Origin: an uncultured Bacteroides sp.
Lineage (GTDB): Bacteria > Bacteroidota > Bacteroidia > Bacteroidales > Bacteroidaceae
DNA length: 9,560 nucleotides
Assembly: GCA_900766195.1 (NCBI GenBank)
Contig: CAAFUN010000039.1
Location: 1-9,560 of the forward strand
Direction: 5' to 3'
A model generated the notes under the pieces. That model made no database searches. It was not told the origin of the DNA and was given only the letters and a program-made list of their open reading frames with translations. The position numbers and the translations under genes are program-made. Below are positions 1 through 7,061 of the stretch, one piece after another (position 1 is the stretch's first letter; each line of letters opens with the position of its first letter).

Positions 1-4
1 CTTA

Positions 5-610
5 TCAGAATTTATATCCGAAAGTAAGGAATGCAGAGATGTTTTTGGGCTTAATAATATCACCACCATCAGCTACGTTTATTAGTCCTAGCTGAGTGTT
101 AATCCCTACTATAAATTTACTGAATTCAAATCCTACGCCAAAGCCTAATCCTGCGTCGAACTTCTTGAATCCATTGTCACCAAAAGTATCTTCTTTATAT
201 CCACCAGCTTTTGCCTTACCACCTATTCCATATCCTAGGTAGGGTCCTGCTTTCAACAATACGTCAAAATTATTTGCTGTGGGCAAGCGCAAACCTGCCT
301 GAATAGGAAGCTCTAAATAAAGGGCATTTATTGTAACATTCTTTGATTCATAATCATCCTCCAAATATCCGCGAGCTTTACAACCTTTTGATGTAAAATT
401 TAAACCCGTTTGTAAGGACCACATACTATTGAACGGTAATTCCATTCCTACTCCTACTCGGTAAGCAAATTTAGCATCCGCTCCATCAGTGTTTTTTCCA
501 TATAGATTGGAAACACCTATACCTGCATTTACATTCCAATTTATAGTTTGGGCACTTGCAGTAATTGTACCGACAATAAATAGCACAAAGAAGAAAATCT
601 TTTTCATCAT
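5..610 (-). CDS. Outer-membrane beta-barrel (porin-family) protein, copy 1
   Basis: This encodes a predicted secreted eight-stranded-type outer-membrane barrel of the PF13568 (OMP_b-brl_2) kind; the cargo or ligand is unknown. The N-terminus is a signal peptide (lysines at 3-4, a hydrophobic stretch, then ASA before Gln21, a typical signal peptidase I site). The mature part alternates short amphipathic strands with Gly/Asn/Asp turns and ends in FLTFGYKF, an aromatic C-terminal strand suited to BAM recognition. The length of 201 residues fits the family. The first two codons are both ATG. The downstream paralog begins with a single Met-Lys-Lys, so the true start may be the second ATG at 605-607. 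The gene ends with tandem stops TGA-TAA, as does the paralog. It has its own promoter (671-701), and its terminator would lie left of the window. Family assignment is good; function is not known. Confidence 0.85.
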   Translation of the reverse strand: MMKKIFFFVLFIVGTITASAQTINWNVNAGIGVSNLYGKNTDGADAKFAYRVGVGMELPFNSMWSLQTGLNFTSKGCKARGYLEDDYESKNVTINALYLELPIQAGLRLPTANNFDVLLKAGPYLGYGIGGKAKAGGYKEDTFGDNGFKKFDAGLGFGVGFEFSKFIVGINTQLGLINVADGGDIIKPKNISAFLTFGYKF

Positions 611-670
611 TAATAAAATTGTTTATTTGTTTGTTAATTTATTGATATTAGTAATATCTAATGTCATTGA

Positions 671-701
671 CAAATATATGTATTTTCTAAATATAAATCA
701 A
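671..701 (-). promoter_or_regulatory. Bacteroides-type promoter of barrel gene copy 1
   Basis: Read on the minus strand, the -7 box TATATTTG (671-678) matches the Bacteroidetes consensus TAnnTTTG exactly. A TTG -33 element (699-701) lies 20 nt upstream, the expected spacing. Transcription would begin near 664, giving an A-rich leader of about 50 nt with no Shine-Dalgarno sequence before the ATG at 610. This leader style is usual in the phylum. The match is by eye and has not been tested. Confidence 0.65.
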
Positions 702-1170
702 TTATATCTTAATTATTACGATCAGTATAGTAAATATAATCTGACTTTGGCATAATAAATTAGGAAAAAGAATTTAATTGGTTTTGTTTATCTACTTCCA
801 TTTAATAATTGGCTTATTTGTAAAAAAAGCAGCCAGCATACATAATCCTCAAAATCATATTTATCAGAGAGTTTTGTGATTTCTCTGTATCTTTATTGTG
901 CTGTATGTGCTATATTCTTTGTTGATTATAGATTGTTTCTATGATTGATTTTTTTGTGGAGCAATATATTATCTCTCAATTGCATTAGCTTACTCTTTGT
1001 TGTTTAATTTTAGAACAAGACTAAGTGAATCTCATCATTAAATATTCTTCCATAGCGCACTTTAGTAATATAACCTTTGTTTGATTATATTTTTTCAAAC
1101 AATATACACTACTTTTGATACATCATCCTATGTAAATAAAAAAAATGCAAGGAGTGGAATGTGTAAAAAG
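702..1170. other. Gene-free AT-rich spacer between the paralogs
   Basis: I see no credible gene in this stretch. The longest open frames are a few dozen codons, begin without context and have AT-driven composition. One isolated -7-like octamer, TACTTTTG (1110-1117, plus strand), has no -33 element at the proper distance. A weak 6-bp hairpin (CAGAGA 865-870 with TCTCTG 882-887) is also present. The spacer is long compared with the other intergenic gaps here. It may hold decayed sequence or an untranslated RNA, but nothing in it supports either idea positively. Confidence 0.5.
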
Positions 1171-1208
1171 ATAAAAGGTTGTGCCAACAGACTGACACAA
1201 CCTTTTAT
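1171..1208 (-). terminator. Intrinsic terminator after barrel gene copy 2
   Basis: A perfect 13-bp inverted repeat, ATAAAAGGTTGTG (1171-1183) and CACAACCTTTTAT (1196-1208), encloses a 12-nt loop. On the minus strand it lies about 25 nt after the stop codon and is followed by TCTTTTTAC, a U-rich tail. It is therefore a textbook rho-independent terminator for the copy 2 transcript. Nothing that clearly needs terminating approaches it on the plus strand. Confidence 0.88.
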
Positions 1209-1233
1209 TTAACATCAAAACAATAATTTCTTA

Positions 1234-1848
1234 TCAGAATTTATATCCGAAAGTAAGGAATGCAGAAAGGTTCTTTGGTTTATACCCAGCGTCTTTAAAT
1301 TCCTTCTTGCTGGCATTAACCAATCCTAATTGAGTATCTAACCCCACTACGTATTTGCTGAATTCAAATCCTACTCCAAAGCCTAAGCCTGCATCAAAAC
1401 GTTTTAACCAACCATCACTACTAAAAGTGTTTTCTTTATATTTTTCATTACCAATAGTTGCTTTTGCTTTTCCACCAACTCCACAAGCAATATAAGGACC
1501 GGCTTTTAACAACACATCAAAACCGCTAGCAGTAGGCATGCGTAATCCAGCCATAATAGGAAGCTCCAAATAGAGAGCATTTGTTTTTACAACGATATCA
1601 TCGCCAGCTTTACTACCTTTGGATACAAAGTTCAACCCCGATTGTAGAGACCAAGTTTGATCAAAAGGAAGTTCCATTCCAACTCCTACGCGATAAGCAA
1701 ATTTGGGATCTGTACCATCAGTGTTCTTTCCATAATAGTTTGAAAGTCCAATACCAGCATTTACATTCCATTTGATTGAACTGATTGTTTGAGCTGCTGC
1801 CATCATAGTACATGCAGCAAACAGTGAGAAGAAAATAATCTTTTTCAT
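1234..1848 (-). CDS. Outer-membrane beta-barrel (porin-family) protein, copy 2
   Basis: This 204-residue protein is a clear paralog of the barrel protein at 5-610. It has a signal peptide (Met-Lys-Lys, a hydrophobic core, AAA before Gln20). Shared blocks include WNVNAGIG near the mature N-terminus, ALYLELPI, FDVLLKAGPY, FDAGLGFGVGFEFSK and the C-terminal FLTFGYKF. Differences cluster in segments expected to be surface loops: the one after the WSLQ(S/T)GLNF strand, the one after GGKAKA, and the one before PKN(I/L)SAF. These loops also carry length changes. The gene has its own promoter and a strong terminator, so it is probably transcribed as a single gene. Start chosen at ATG because the signal peptide begins there. 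Location in the outer membrane is inferred from the fold; the biological role is unknown. Confidence 0.86.
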   Translation of the reverse strand: MKKIIFFSLFAACTMMAAAQTISSIKWNVNAGIGLSNYYGKNTDGTDPKFAYRVGVGMELPFDQTWSLQSGLNFVSKGSKAGDDIVVKTNALYLELPIMAGLRMPTASGFDVLLKAGPYIACGVGGKAKATIGNEKYKENTFSSDGWLKRFDAGLGFGVGFEFSKYVVGLDTQLGLVNASKKEFKDAGYKPKNLSAFLTFGYKF

Positions 1849-1889
1849 TGTTAGTCAATTTATTAGTTTATTAATGTCTAATTACTGCG

Positions 1890-1922
1890 CAAATATATAA
1901 TAACTGTTTTTTATATAAACAA
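1890..1922 (-). promoter_or_regulatory. Promoter of barrel gene copy 2
   Basis: On the minus strand TATATTTG (1890-1897) is an exact TAnnTTTG -7 box, the same octamer as in front of copy 1. The nearest TTG (1920-1922) lies 22 nt upstream, slightly longer than the usual 19-21. The start site should fall near 1883, giving a leader of about 35 nt. It is divergent from the antiporter promoter, whose -33 box begins about 43 bp away. Confidence 0.55.
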
Positions 1923-1964
1923 TTATTGGGCAATTAAGTTCCCTATACCATTTTTCTTTTGCGT

Positions 1965-1995
1965 TTTGATAAAAAAGTTTTTTTTCGTAACTTTA
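1965..1995 (+). promoter_or_regulatory. Promoter of the cation:proton antiporter gene
   Basis: TTTG (1965-1968) is followed after exactly 19 nt by TAACTTTA (1988-1995), one mismatch from TAnnTTTG. The segment between is T-rich and ends TTCG just before the -7 box. Transcription would start around 2002, leaving an AT-rich leader of about 40 nt before the ATG at 2045. No Shine-Dalgarno sequence is visible, as is normal for this phylum. Confidence 0.65.
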
Positions 1996-2044
1996 CAGAG
2001 TTCACTATTATATAATAAAGCAAAAACGAATCTTTTAATAACTT

Positions 2045-4306
2045 ATGGAACATCATTTACCAGCATTAATACTTGATCTCGCCTTAATACTTGGAACCGG
2101 TGCATTTGTGACACTACTATTTCGGAAAATTAAGCAACCTTTGGTGTTGGGATATATTTTAGCCGGATTTTTAATTGGTCCATACATGAAGCTCTTTCCT
2201 ACTGTGACAGAGCCTGAGAATATTGAAACACTTGCTAACATCGGAGTTATTTTCCTTCTCTTTGGCTTAGGATTAGAGTTTAGTTTTAAGAAATTGATGC
2301 GTGTAGGTGGCTCGGCAACCATTTCGGCTATGGTGGAGATTGTCTTCATTGTTATTGCCGGCTACTTTACAGGTAGACTCCTTGGGTGGAGCAATGTGGA
2401 TTGTCTCTTTCTAGGAGGTATGCTGGCCAGTTCGTCGACTACTATTATTATACGCGCTTTTGATGAGATGGGAGTGAAGTCTAAAGGTTATACCAAAGTG
2501 GTTTTTGGCATCTTGGTAGTAGAGGATATTGTGGTCATTCTGCTTATGGTGTTGCTATCCACTATTGCAGTAACCAAGAATATAGAAGGACAGGAACTCA
2601 TCTTTACTGTGGGCAAATTATTCTTCTTCCTTATTCTCTGGTTTGTTGCGGGCATTTATCTTATTCCTACATTTTTGAAAAAGATTAAGAAGAGTTTGGA
2701 CGATGAGGGTTATCTTATATTGTCGCTGGGGCTATGCTTAATTATGGTGGCTATTGCAGTATATGCGGGTTTCTCTGCAGAGTTAGGAGCTTTTATTATG
2801 GGTTCTATATTAGCTGAAACGACTTCTGCCGAGAGGATAGAACATGTTACTAAACCGGTGAAAGACCTGTTTGGAGTGATCTTTTTTGTATCTATAGGTA
2901 TGATGATTAACCCGGTGCTGATAGGTGAAAATATTTGGGTAGTGCTTATTATTACACTTCTGGTGATTGTAGGTAAGGTGTTTAGTACAGGTTTGGGAGC
3001 TTTGATTTCCGGAAGATCTTTGCATGAGTCCGTACAGATTGGTATGAGCATGGCGCAAATTGGTGAATTTGCCTTTATTGTTGCTACACTGGGGTTAAGC
3101 TTAGGGGTGATTAGTGATGTTTTGTTTCCTGTTGCGGTGGGAGTATCTGCTCTTACCACTTTTACTACTCCTTACATGATTAAGTATTCGGATGCATTTA
3201 GTAGTTTCCTAGAACGTATTCTTCCTAAAAAGTGGGTGACATACATTGATAATTACTCTTCTTCTGCACAAATTATTCAAGCGGAGAGTAAATGGAAAAG
3301 ATTTGTAATGAAAACGCATGCTACAGTGGTGACTAATGGTATCTTAGCTATTGCCATAATAATACTTGGAACTAAGGTGCTCTATCCTTTCTTAGATGGA
3401 GTTATGTCCGGATTTGATCCTGTAATATCTAAGATTATAGTGTTGTTGATAGTCTTGGCGCTCCTATCTCCTTTCCTTTGGGCCATCTTGTTTAAGAATC
3501 CCGATGATCTTGATATCGGACAGCTATGGATGCATGAAGAGTACAAACGTGGCCCCTTGTTGATGGTCACTGTAACTCGCTTTATTTTTGCAGCAATTTT
3601 AATTTCCTATACAGCTGTTGTTCTTTTCTCTTTCTATGCCATTGCGTTTGTTCCTTTTATTATTCTGTTTTTATACTTTGCTTCTAAAAAGGAGAAGAGT
3701 ATTTATAAAAAGATTGAATCGCAGTTTATGTCCAATTTCAATAGTCGTGACCGTGCTGAAGCTAAGAAGAATTCAAACCTGATAAAAGAGGAAATACTGT
3801 CTCAAAAATTGGATTCTTCATGGAATATCAATTTGATTGACTTAGAAATAAATCAATGTGCAAGTTATACGGGACGTTCTTTGGAAGAACTGGACTGGAG
3901 GAGACTATACGGTATCAATGTGGTTTATATTAAACGTGGAGAAATCTTGATTTATGCACCCGGAAAGGATGTGCGCTTATTCCCGTTTGATCATATAGGG
4001 ATTACCGCTACTGATGAAGAGTTGGAGAAATTCCTGCCGGTATTCAACATTCATGAGGAGGCACCGAAAAAGCAGTGCGGGGTAGAGGATATTGTTCTGA
4101 TAAAGGTTTTGGCCAATCAAGAAAATGGTCTCGTTGGAAAACAGCTTAGCTCTGCGGGTATAACAGAAAAAACCGGAGCCATGGTAATAGGCGTAGAAAG
4201 AGGACGGGAACATTTCTTGAATCCAAGTCCGGATATGGTGTTTAAGGAGAACGATATTGTATGGATAGTTGGTGAGAAGAAGAGGCTGGATGTCTTTCGC
4301 AAATAG
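2045..4306 (+). CDS. CPA2-family monovalent cation:proton antiporter with tandem RCK_C-like domains
   Basis: This inner-membrane protein probably exchanges K+ or Na+ for H+. Residues 1-390 form a Na_H_Exchanger (KefB/KefC-like) domain of about 12-13 helices. Visible family marks are LGYILAGFLIGP (35-46), LASSSTTI (127-134, the unwound-helix region), the acidic pair Glu160-Asp161 in VVEDIVVILL, FFVSIGMMINP (280-290) and GMSMAQIGEFAFI (333-345). Residues 425-548 hold about four more hydrophobic helices not found in basic KefC. Residues about 595-668 and 678-753 look like two RCK_C (TrkA-C) domains, the second ending in ENDIVWIVG. I see no Rossmann GxGxxG RCK_N domain, so NAD-type gating is not evident. 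The length of 753 exceeds KefC (about 620) because of the extra helices. The gene is transcribed alone and ends 12 bp from the convergent YrdC-fold gene. Substrate ion is uncertain. Confidence 0.9.
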   Translation: MEHHLPALILDLALILGTGAFVTLLFRKIKQPLVLGYILAGFLIGPYMKLFPTVTEPENIETLANIGVIFLLFGLGLEFSFKKLMRVGGSATISAMVEIVFIVIAGYFTGRLLGWSNVDCLFLGGMLASSSTTIIIRAFDEMGVKSKGYTKVVFGILVVEDIVVILLMVLLSTIAVTKNIEGQELIFTVGKLFFFLILWFVAGIYLIPTFLKKIKKSLDDEGYLILSLGLCLIMVAIAVYAGFSAELGAFIMGSILAETTSAERIEHVTKPVKDLFGVIFFVSIGMMINPVLIGENIWVVLIITLLVIVGKVFSTGLGALISGRSLHESVQIGMSMAQIGEFAFIVATLGLSLGVISDVLFPVAVGVSALTTFTTPYMIKYSDAFSSFLERILPKKWVTYIDNYSSSAQIIQAESKWKRFVMKTHATVVTNGILAIAIIILGTKVLYPFLDGVMSGFDPVISKIIVLLIVLALLSPFLWAILFKNPDDLDIGQLWMHEEYKRGPLLMVTVTRFIFAAILISYTAVVLFSFYAIAFVPFIILFLYFASKKEKSIYKKIESQFMSNFNSRDRAEAKKNSNLIKEEILSQKLDSSWNINLIDLEINQCASYTGRSLEELDWRRLYGINVVYIKRGEILIYAPGKDVRLFPFDHIGITATDEELEKFLPVFNIHEEAPKKQCGVEDIVLIKVLANQENGLVGKQLSSAGITEKTGAMVIGVERGREHFLNPSPDMVFKENDIVWIVGEKKRLDVFRK

Positions 4307-4318
4307 GTAGCAGCGGGG

Positions 4319-4933
4319 TTATCCTTTATCCAGCCAGCCTTTGCCTTGTCTTGTGATGACGGCTTCGTCTCCGGTACAGTCCACAATGGTTGATGGTTCG
4401 GTTCCTCCGATGCCTCCATCAATAACAAGATCTGCTGTATCGCCAAACTTTTCATTAATCAGCTCCGGATCGGTGATGTATTCTATGTCATCACCTTCAT
4501 CATAGGGCAGGGTAGTGGTCATGATAGGCGCATCAAGTTTGCGGGCTATTTCTTGAATGATTGTGTTGTCGGGCATACGGATACCTACTTCCTTACGATT
4601 ACGAAAGATTTTAGGCAATCGTGTCGTTCCGTTCAGAATGAACGTAAACGCACCGGGCAAATTACGTTTCATCAATTTGAAGGTGTTGTTATCTACTTTA
4701 CCATATTCGCTGATAGTGCTCAGATCATAACAAATGATAGACAGATTGTTTTTGCGCGGATCAATATTCTTTATGCGACAGATCCGCTCAATGGCGCGTT
4801 CTTTAAGTCCATGACAACCCAGGGCATACACAGTGTCAGTGGGGTAGATAATCAATCCGCCGTCATTTAGTACGTCAACCACCTTCTGCAAGTCTTCGGC
4901 ACTGTTATTATTGTCGTAAAGTTTTAGTAGCAT
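4319..4933 (-). CDS. YrdC-fold protein, YciO-like (Sua5/YciO/YrdC family)
   Basis: The 204-residue protein is a single YrdC domain, the fold that makes threonylcarbamoyl-AMP for tRNA t6A37 in TsaC/Sua5. Motifs seen are YPTDTVYALGC (30-40), ERICRIK (49-55), NNLSIICYDLS (62-72), PGAFTFIL (93-100), VGIRMPDN (116-123) and STIVDCTG (181-188). Recalled family features (ERICRI, VDN.xF.LMK, PG.xTFIL.GT) place it nearer E. coli YciO than TsaC. YciO does not simply replace TsaC, so automated naming as threonylcarbamoyl-AMP synthase should be treated with care. It lacks the C-terminal Sua5 domain, as expected at this length. It is a stand-alone cytosolic gene between a convergent antiporter and the upstream helicase operon. 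Start at ATG 4933 puts the motifs in their normal register. Confidence 0.85.
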   Translation of the reverse strand: MLLKLYDNNNSAEDLQKVVDVLNDGGLIIYPTDTVYALGCHGLKERAIERICRIKNIDPRKNNLSIICYDLSTISEYGKVDNNTFKLMKRNLPGAFTFILNGTTRLPKIFRNRKEVGIRMPDNTIIQEIARKLDAPIMTTTLPYDEGDDIEYITDPELINEKFGDTADLVIDGGIGGTEPSTIVDCTGDEAVITRQGKGWLDKG

Positions 4934-4971
4934 ATTTTTTTAGTATAATAGTTGATTAAGTACTGATTTTG

Positions 4972-5005
4972 CAAAAATATAAAAAAGAGATGATCTATAG
5001 ATCAA
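4972..5005 (-). promoter_or_regulatory. Probable promoter of the YciO-like gene
   Basis: On the minus strand TATTTTTG (4972-4979) is a perfect -7 box. A TTG (5003-5005) sits 23 nt upstream, a little far for a canonical -33 element. The start site would be near 4965, about 30 nt before the ATG. A 14-bp palindrome lies between and across the two boxes (see the separate entry). The same DNA could instead be read as the tail of the upstream helicase operon, so promoter and terminator calls compete here. Confidence 0.5.
4991..5004. promoter_or_regulatory. 14-bp perfect palindrome (operator or weak terminator stem)
   Basis: TGATCTATAGATCA is fully self-complementary. On the minus strand it follows the helicase stop by about 34 nt and is succeeded by TCTCTTTTTTATATTTTT. 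It could therefore serve as an AT-rich terminator hairpin with a 5-bp stem and TATA loop. It also occupies the spacer and -33 region of the YciO-like promoter, where a dimeric repressor might bind. The sequence cannot decide between these uses. Confidence 0.4.
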
Positions 5006-5037
5006 TTTGATAAATAAACAGATATTCTCCGATTATG

Positions 5038-7047
5038 TTATTTCTTTTCTTTCCGTTTCTTCAGTTCCTCGGCTAGCCTCCACTGTAATGCTGCTTCCGT
5101 TTCTTTACCGGCTTGCATCAGTGCATCTCCAAAAAGCTCGTGGGCTCCGGCATGTTCCGGCTTCAACGTGGTAGCTTTGTCGAAGTCGGCAATGGCAGCG
5201 TCTACTTCACGCTGTTCCAGTCGCAACTTTCCCCTATTATAGAATCCTTTGAAGTCTGCAGGACGTAGTTTGATGATATGGCTGAAGCATTCTTCTGCTT
5301 CGCCCGACTTCTTTTCGTTCATTAGTGTGATACCTTTCCTTATCCAGGCATCAGCGTACTCGGGATAGAGTTCAATTGCTTTGTCATAATTGGCCAATGC
5401 GGCACGTACATCATGCGCCTGAGTAATGCACTCATTGCCCATAAGGTAGTACTCCCGTGCATAATTTTGCAGACGCTTGCGTTGTTCATCCATCTGGGCT
5501 TTTAAGGTGTCATTGCTTGCTTTTAACCGATTGATTATGCCGAGTTTGCGACGGATGAGGCGTTGTATTACAGGCTTCTCTATATCATAACGTGAATGGA
5601 TGGCTTTGAAAAACTCATCGAGGAAAGTCTCGAAATCGCCTTTATCGAAAGCCTTGGTGGCAGCCACATATTGAACATCAGCTTGCGCCTGTTTTAAAGC
5701 ACGGTCGATGGCTTGGCGATTGTTAAAGCGTTCGGAAAAAGTCACTATCTCGGGGCGGACAAAGACGTCGGCACGGCTAACGGGCTTTCTCAGTTGGATG
5801 CCTTCCAAGGAAGTACAACGGCTCAATGCTACGTAAGCTTGTCCGCCGGCAAAAACCCCTCCGGTAAAGTCAATAATCACCCGACTGAAAGTCAGCCCCT
5901 GGCTCTTATGAATGGTGATAGCCCAAGCCAGTCGGATGGGGTATTGAGTAAACGTGCCCAGTTCCTCTTCCTCTATTTGTTTCTTCTTCTCGTTGTAAGT
6001 ATAGCGGATGTTACGCCATGAATCCCGCTTGATATCACATTCCTTGCCATCATCCGTTACCACATAGAGGGTTTCTGCTTTCTCATCGAAACCGCTGACA
6101 ACACCGATGGTGCCATTTACCCAACGGCGGTCGAAGTCGTTCTTAATGAAAATGATCTGTGCACCGGGCTTTAGGATTAAGTCCAGCGAGGTGGGCAGAC
6201 TACTTTCGGGAAAGTCACCATGTATCTCTCCCCTGAAGGTGATTGGGTCACCGGGTAGTTCGCTTAGTTTCTTTTCATTAATATAGTCCACATTATCACG
6301 ACGGGTGGCAAGCGTAATATACATATCCTCTTCATTCTCTTCAATGGCTGTGCCATAGCGAGTGTTGAGCAATTGTAAGTCCGCAGCTCCGGCGGTATTG
6401 GAGCGAATATGATCGAGCACGTTGACAAAAACCTTATCCGTCTGCCGATACACCTTTTGTAGCTCTACCGACACCAGATCAATCTCATTAAACACTCTAG
6501 CAGAGAAGAAATAAGGTGTAGGATAAAAACGGTTTAATATTTCTCTTTCGTCACTCTTTACTACCGGTTCCAACTGAAACACATCACCCACCAGCAATAA
6601 CTGCTTACCCCCGAAAGGCTCACGAAGATTGCGCGAATATACCCGTAAGATGCGATCGACGGCATCAATAATATCGGCACGTACCATGGAGATCTCGTCA
6701 ATGACAATCAATTCAAGCTCTTCAAGCAGTTTGCGATGTGACTTGTTGTACTTGAAAAACTCATGAATGCGACTGCGTTGCAAACTTAAATTAGGATCAT
6801 CGGGTAGGATGGGATAGAACGGCAGTTTGAAGAAACTATGCAGTGTACTTCCGCCGGCATTGATGGCTGCAATGCCTGTTGGTGCCAATATCACGTGCTT
6901 TTTCTTTGTATTTTCACAGGCATAGCGCAAGAAGGTGGACTTGCCCGTACCTGCCTTGCCCGTCAGGAAAACGGACTGACGGGTGTATTGAATGAGATTC
7001 AGTGCATCCTGAAACTCTTTATTGTCGGTGTCGGGCGTAAAGTTCAA
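5038..7047 (-). CDS. Pif1-like SF1B helicase/AAA ATPase with C-terminal TPR repeats
   Basis: The 669-residue protein has a superfamily 1 helicase core like Pif1/RecD2. Walker A is GKAGTGKST (30-38), motif Ia APTGIAAINAGGSTLHSFF (55-73), Walker B VIDEISM (115-121) and motif III GDVFQLEPV (154-162). The second half holds NGTIGVV (311-317), ITIHKSQGLTF (377-387) and VALSRCTSLEGI (406-417). A charged, probably coiled segment (about 495-530) leads into four 34-residue TPR units (about 530-562, 563-596, 597-630, 631-664). ATP-driven 5'-3' unwinding is inferred from the family; the TPRs probably bind a partner protein. The start codon is TTG: the in-frame stop at 7057-7059 leaves no upstream ATG, and the next Met (121) lies beyond Walker A. 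The gene begins 14 nt after the HAD gene, so the two are very likely one transcript. Confidence 0.88.
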   Translation of the reverse strand: MNFTPDTDNKEFQDALNLIQYTRQSVFLTGKAGTGKSTFLRYACENTKKKHVILAPTGIAAINAGGSTLHSFFKLPFYPILPDDPNLSLQRSRIHEFFKYNKSHRKLLEELELIVIDEISMVRADIIDAVDRILRVYSRNLREPFGGKQLLLVGDVFQLEPVVKSDEREILNRFYPTPYFFSARVFNEIDLVSVELQKVYRQTDKVFVNVLDHIRSNTAGAADLQLLNTRYGTAIEENEEDMYITLATRRDNVDYINEKKLSELPGDPITFRGEIHGDFPESSLPTSLDLILKPGAQIIFIKNDFDRRWVNGTIGVVSGFDEKAETLYVVTDDGKECDIKRDSWRNIRYTYNEKKKQIEEEELGTFTQYPIRLAWAITIHKSQGLTFSRVIIDFTGGVFAGGQAYVALSRCTSLEGIQLRKPVSRADVFVRPEIVTFSERFNNRQAIDRALKQAQADVQYVAATKAFDKGDFETFLDEFFKAIHSRYDIEKPVIQRLIRRKLGIINRLKASNDTLKAQMDEQRKRLQNYAREYYLMGNECITQAHDVRAALANYDKAIELYPEYADAWIRKGITLMNEKKSGEAEECFSHIIKLRPADFKGFYNRGKLRLEQREVDAAIADFDKATTLKPEHAGAHELFGDALMQAGKETEAALQWRLAEELKKRKEKK

Positions 7048-7061
7048 AGTATTGGCTAGGA

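Noticed and set aside
489..755. 88-codon plus-strand open frame across the start of barrel gene copy 1
   Set aside because: It is antisense to the signal-peptide region and promoter of a well-supported gene, has AT-driven composition (many Ile, Tyr, Asn, Leu) and shows no domain features.
941..988. 15-codon plus-strand frame (MIDFFVEQYIISQLH)
   Set aside because: It is too short, and no promoter or conservation clue supports it.
1110..1117. TACTTTTG as a promoter for a hidden RNA in the spacer
   Set aside because: The nearest TTTG is 26 nt upstream, too far, and only the terminator of the opposite-strand gene lies downstream.
2710..3159. 149-codon minus-strand open frame inside the antiporter gene
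   Set aside because: It is antisense to conserved exchanger motifs. Its Thr/Ile/Pro-rich composition is what a membrane-protein gene gives when read backwards.
4307..4318. Bidirectional terminator between the antiporter and YciO-like genes
   Set aside because: The 12-bp gap and nearby coding DNA show no stem with a T-run on either strand, so the convergent transcripts probably overlap.
4553..4870. 105-codon plus-strand open frame inside the YciO-like gene
   Set aside because: It lies wholly antisense to conserved YrdC motifs and has no recognisable features, so it is a shadow frame.
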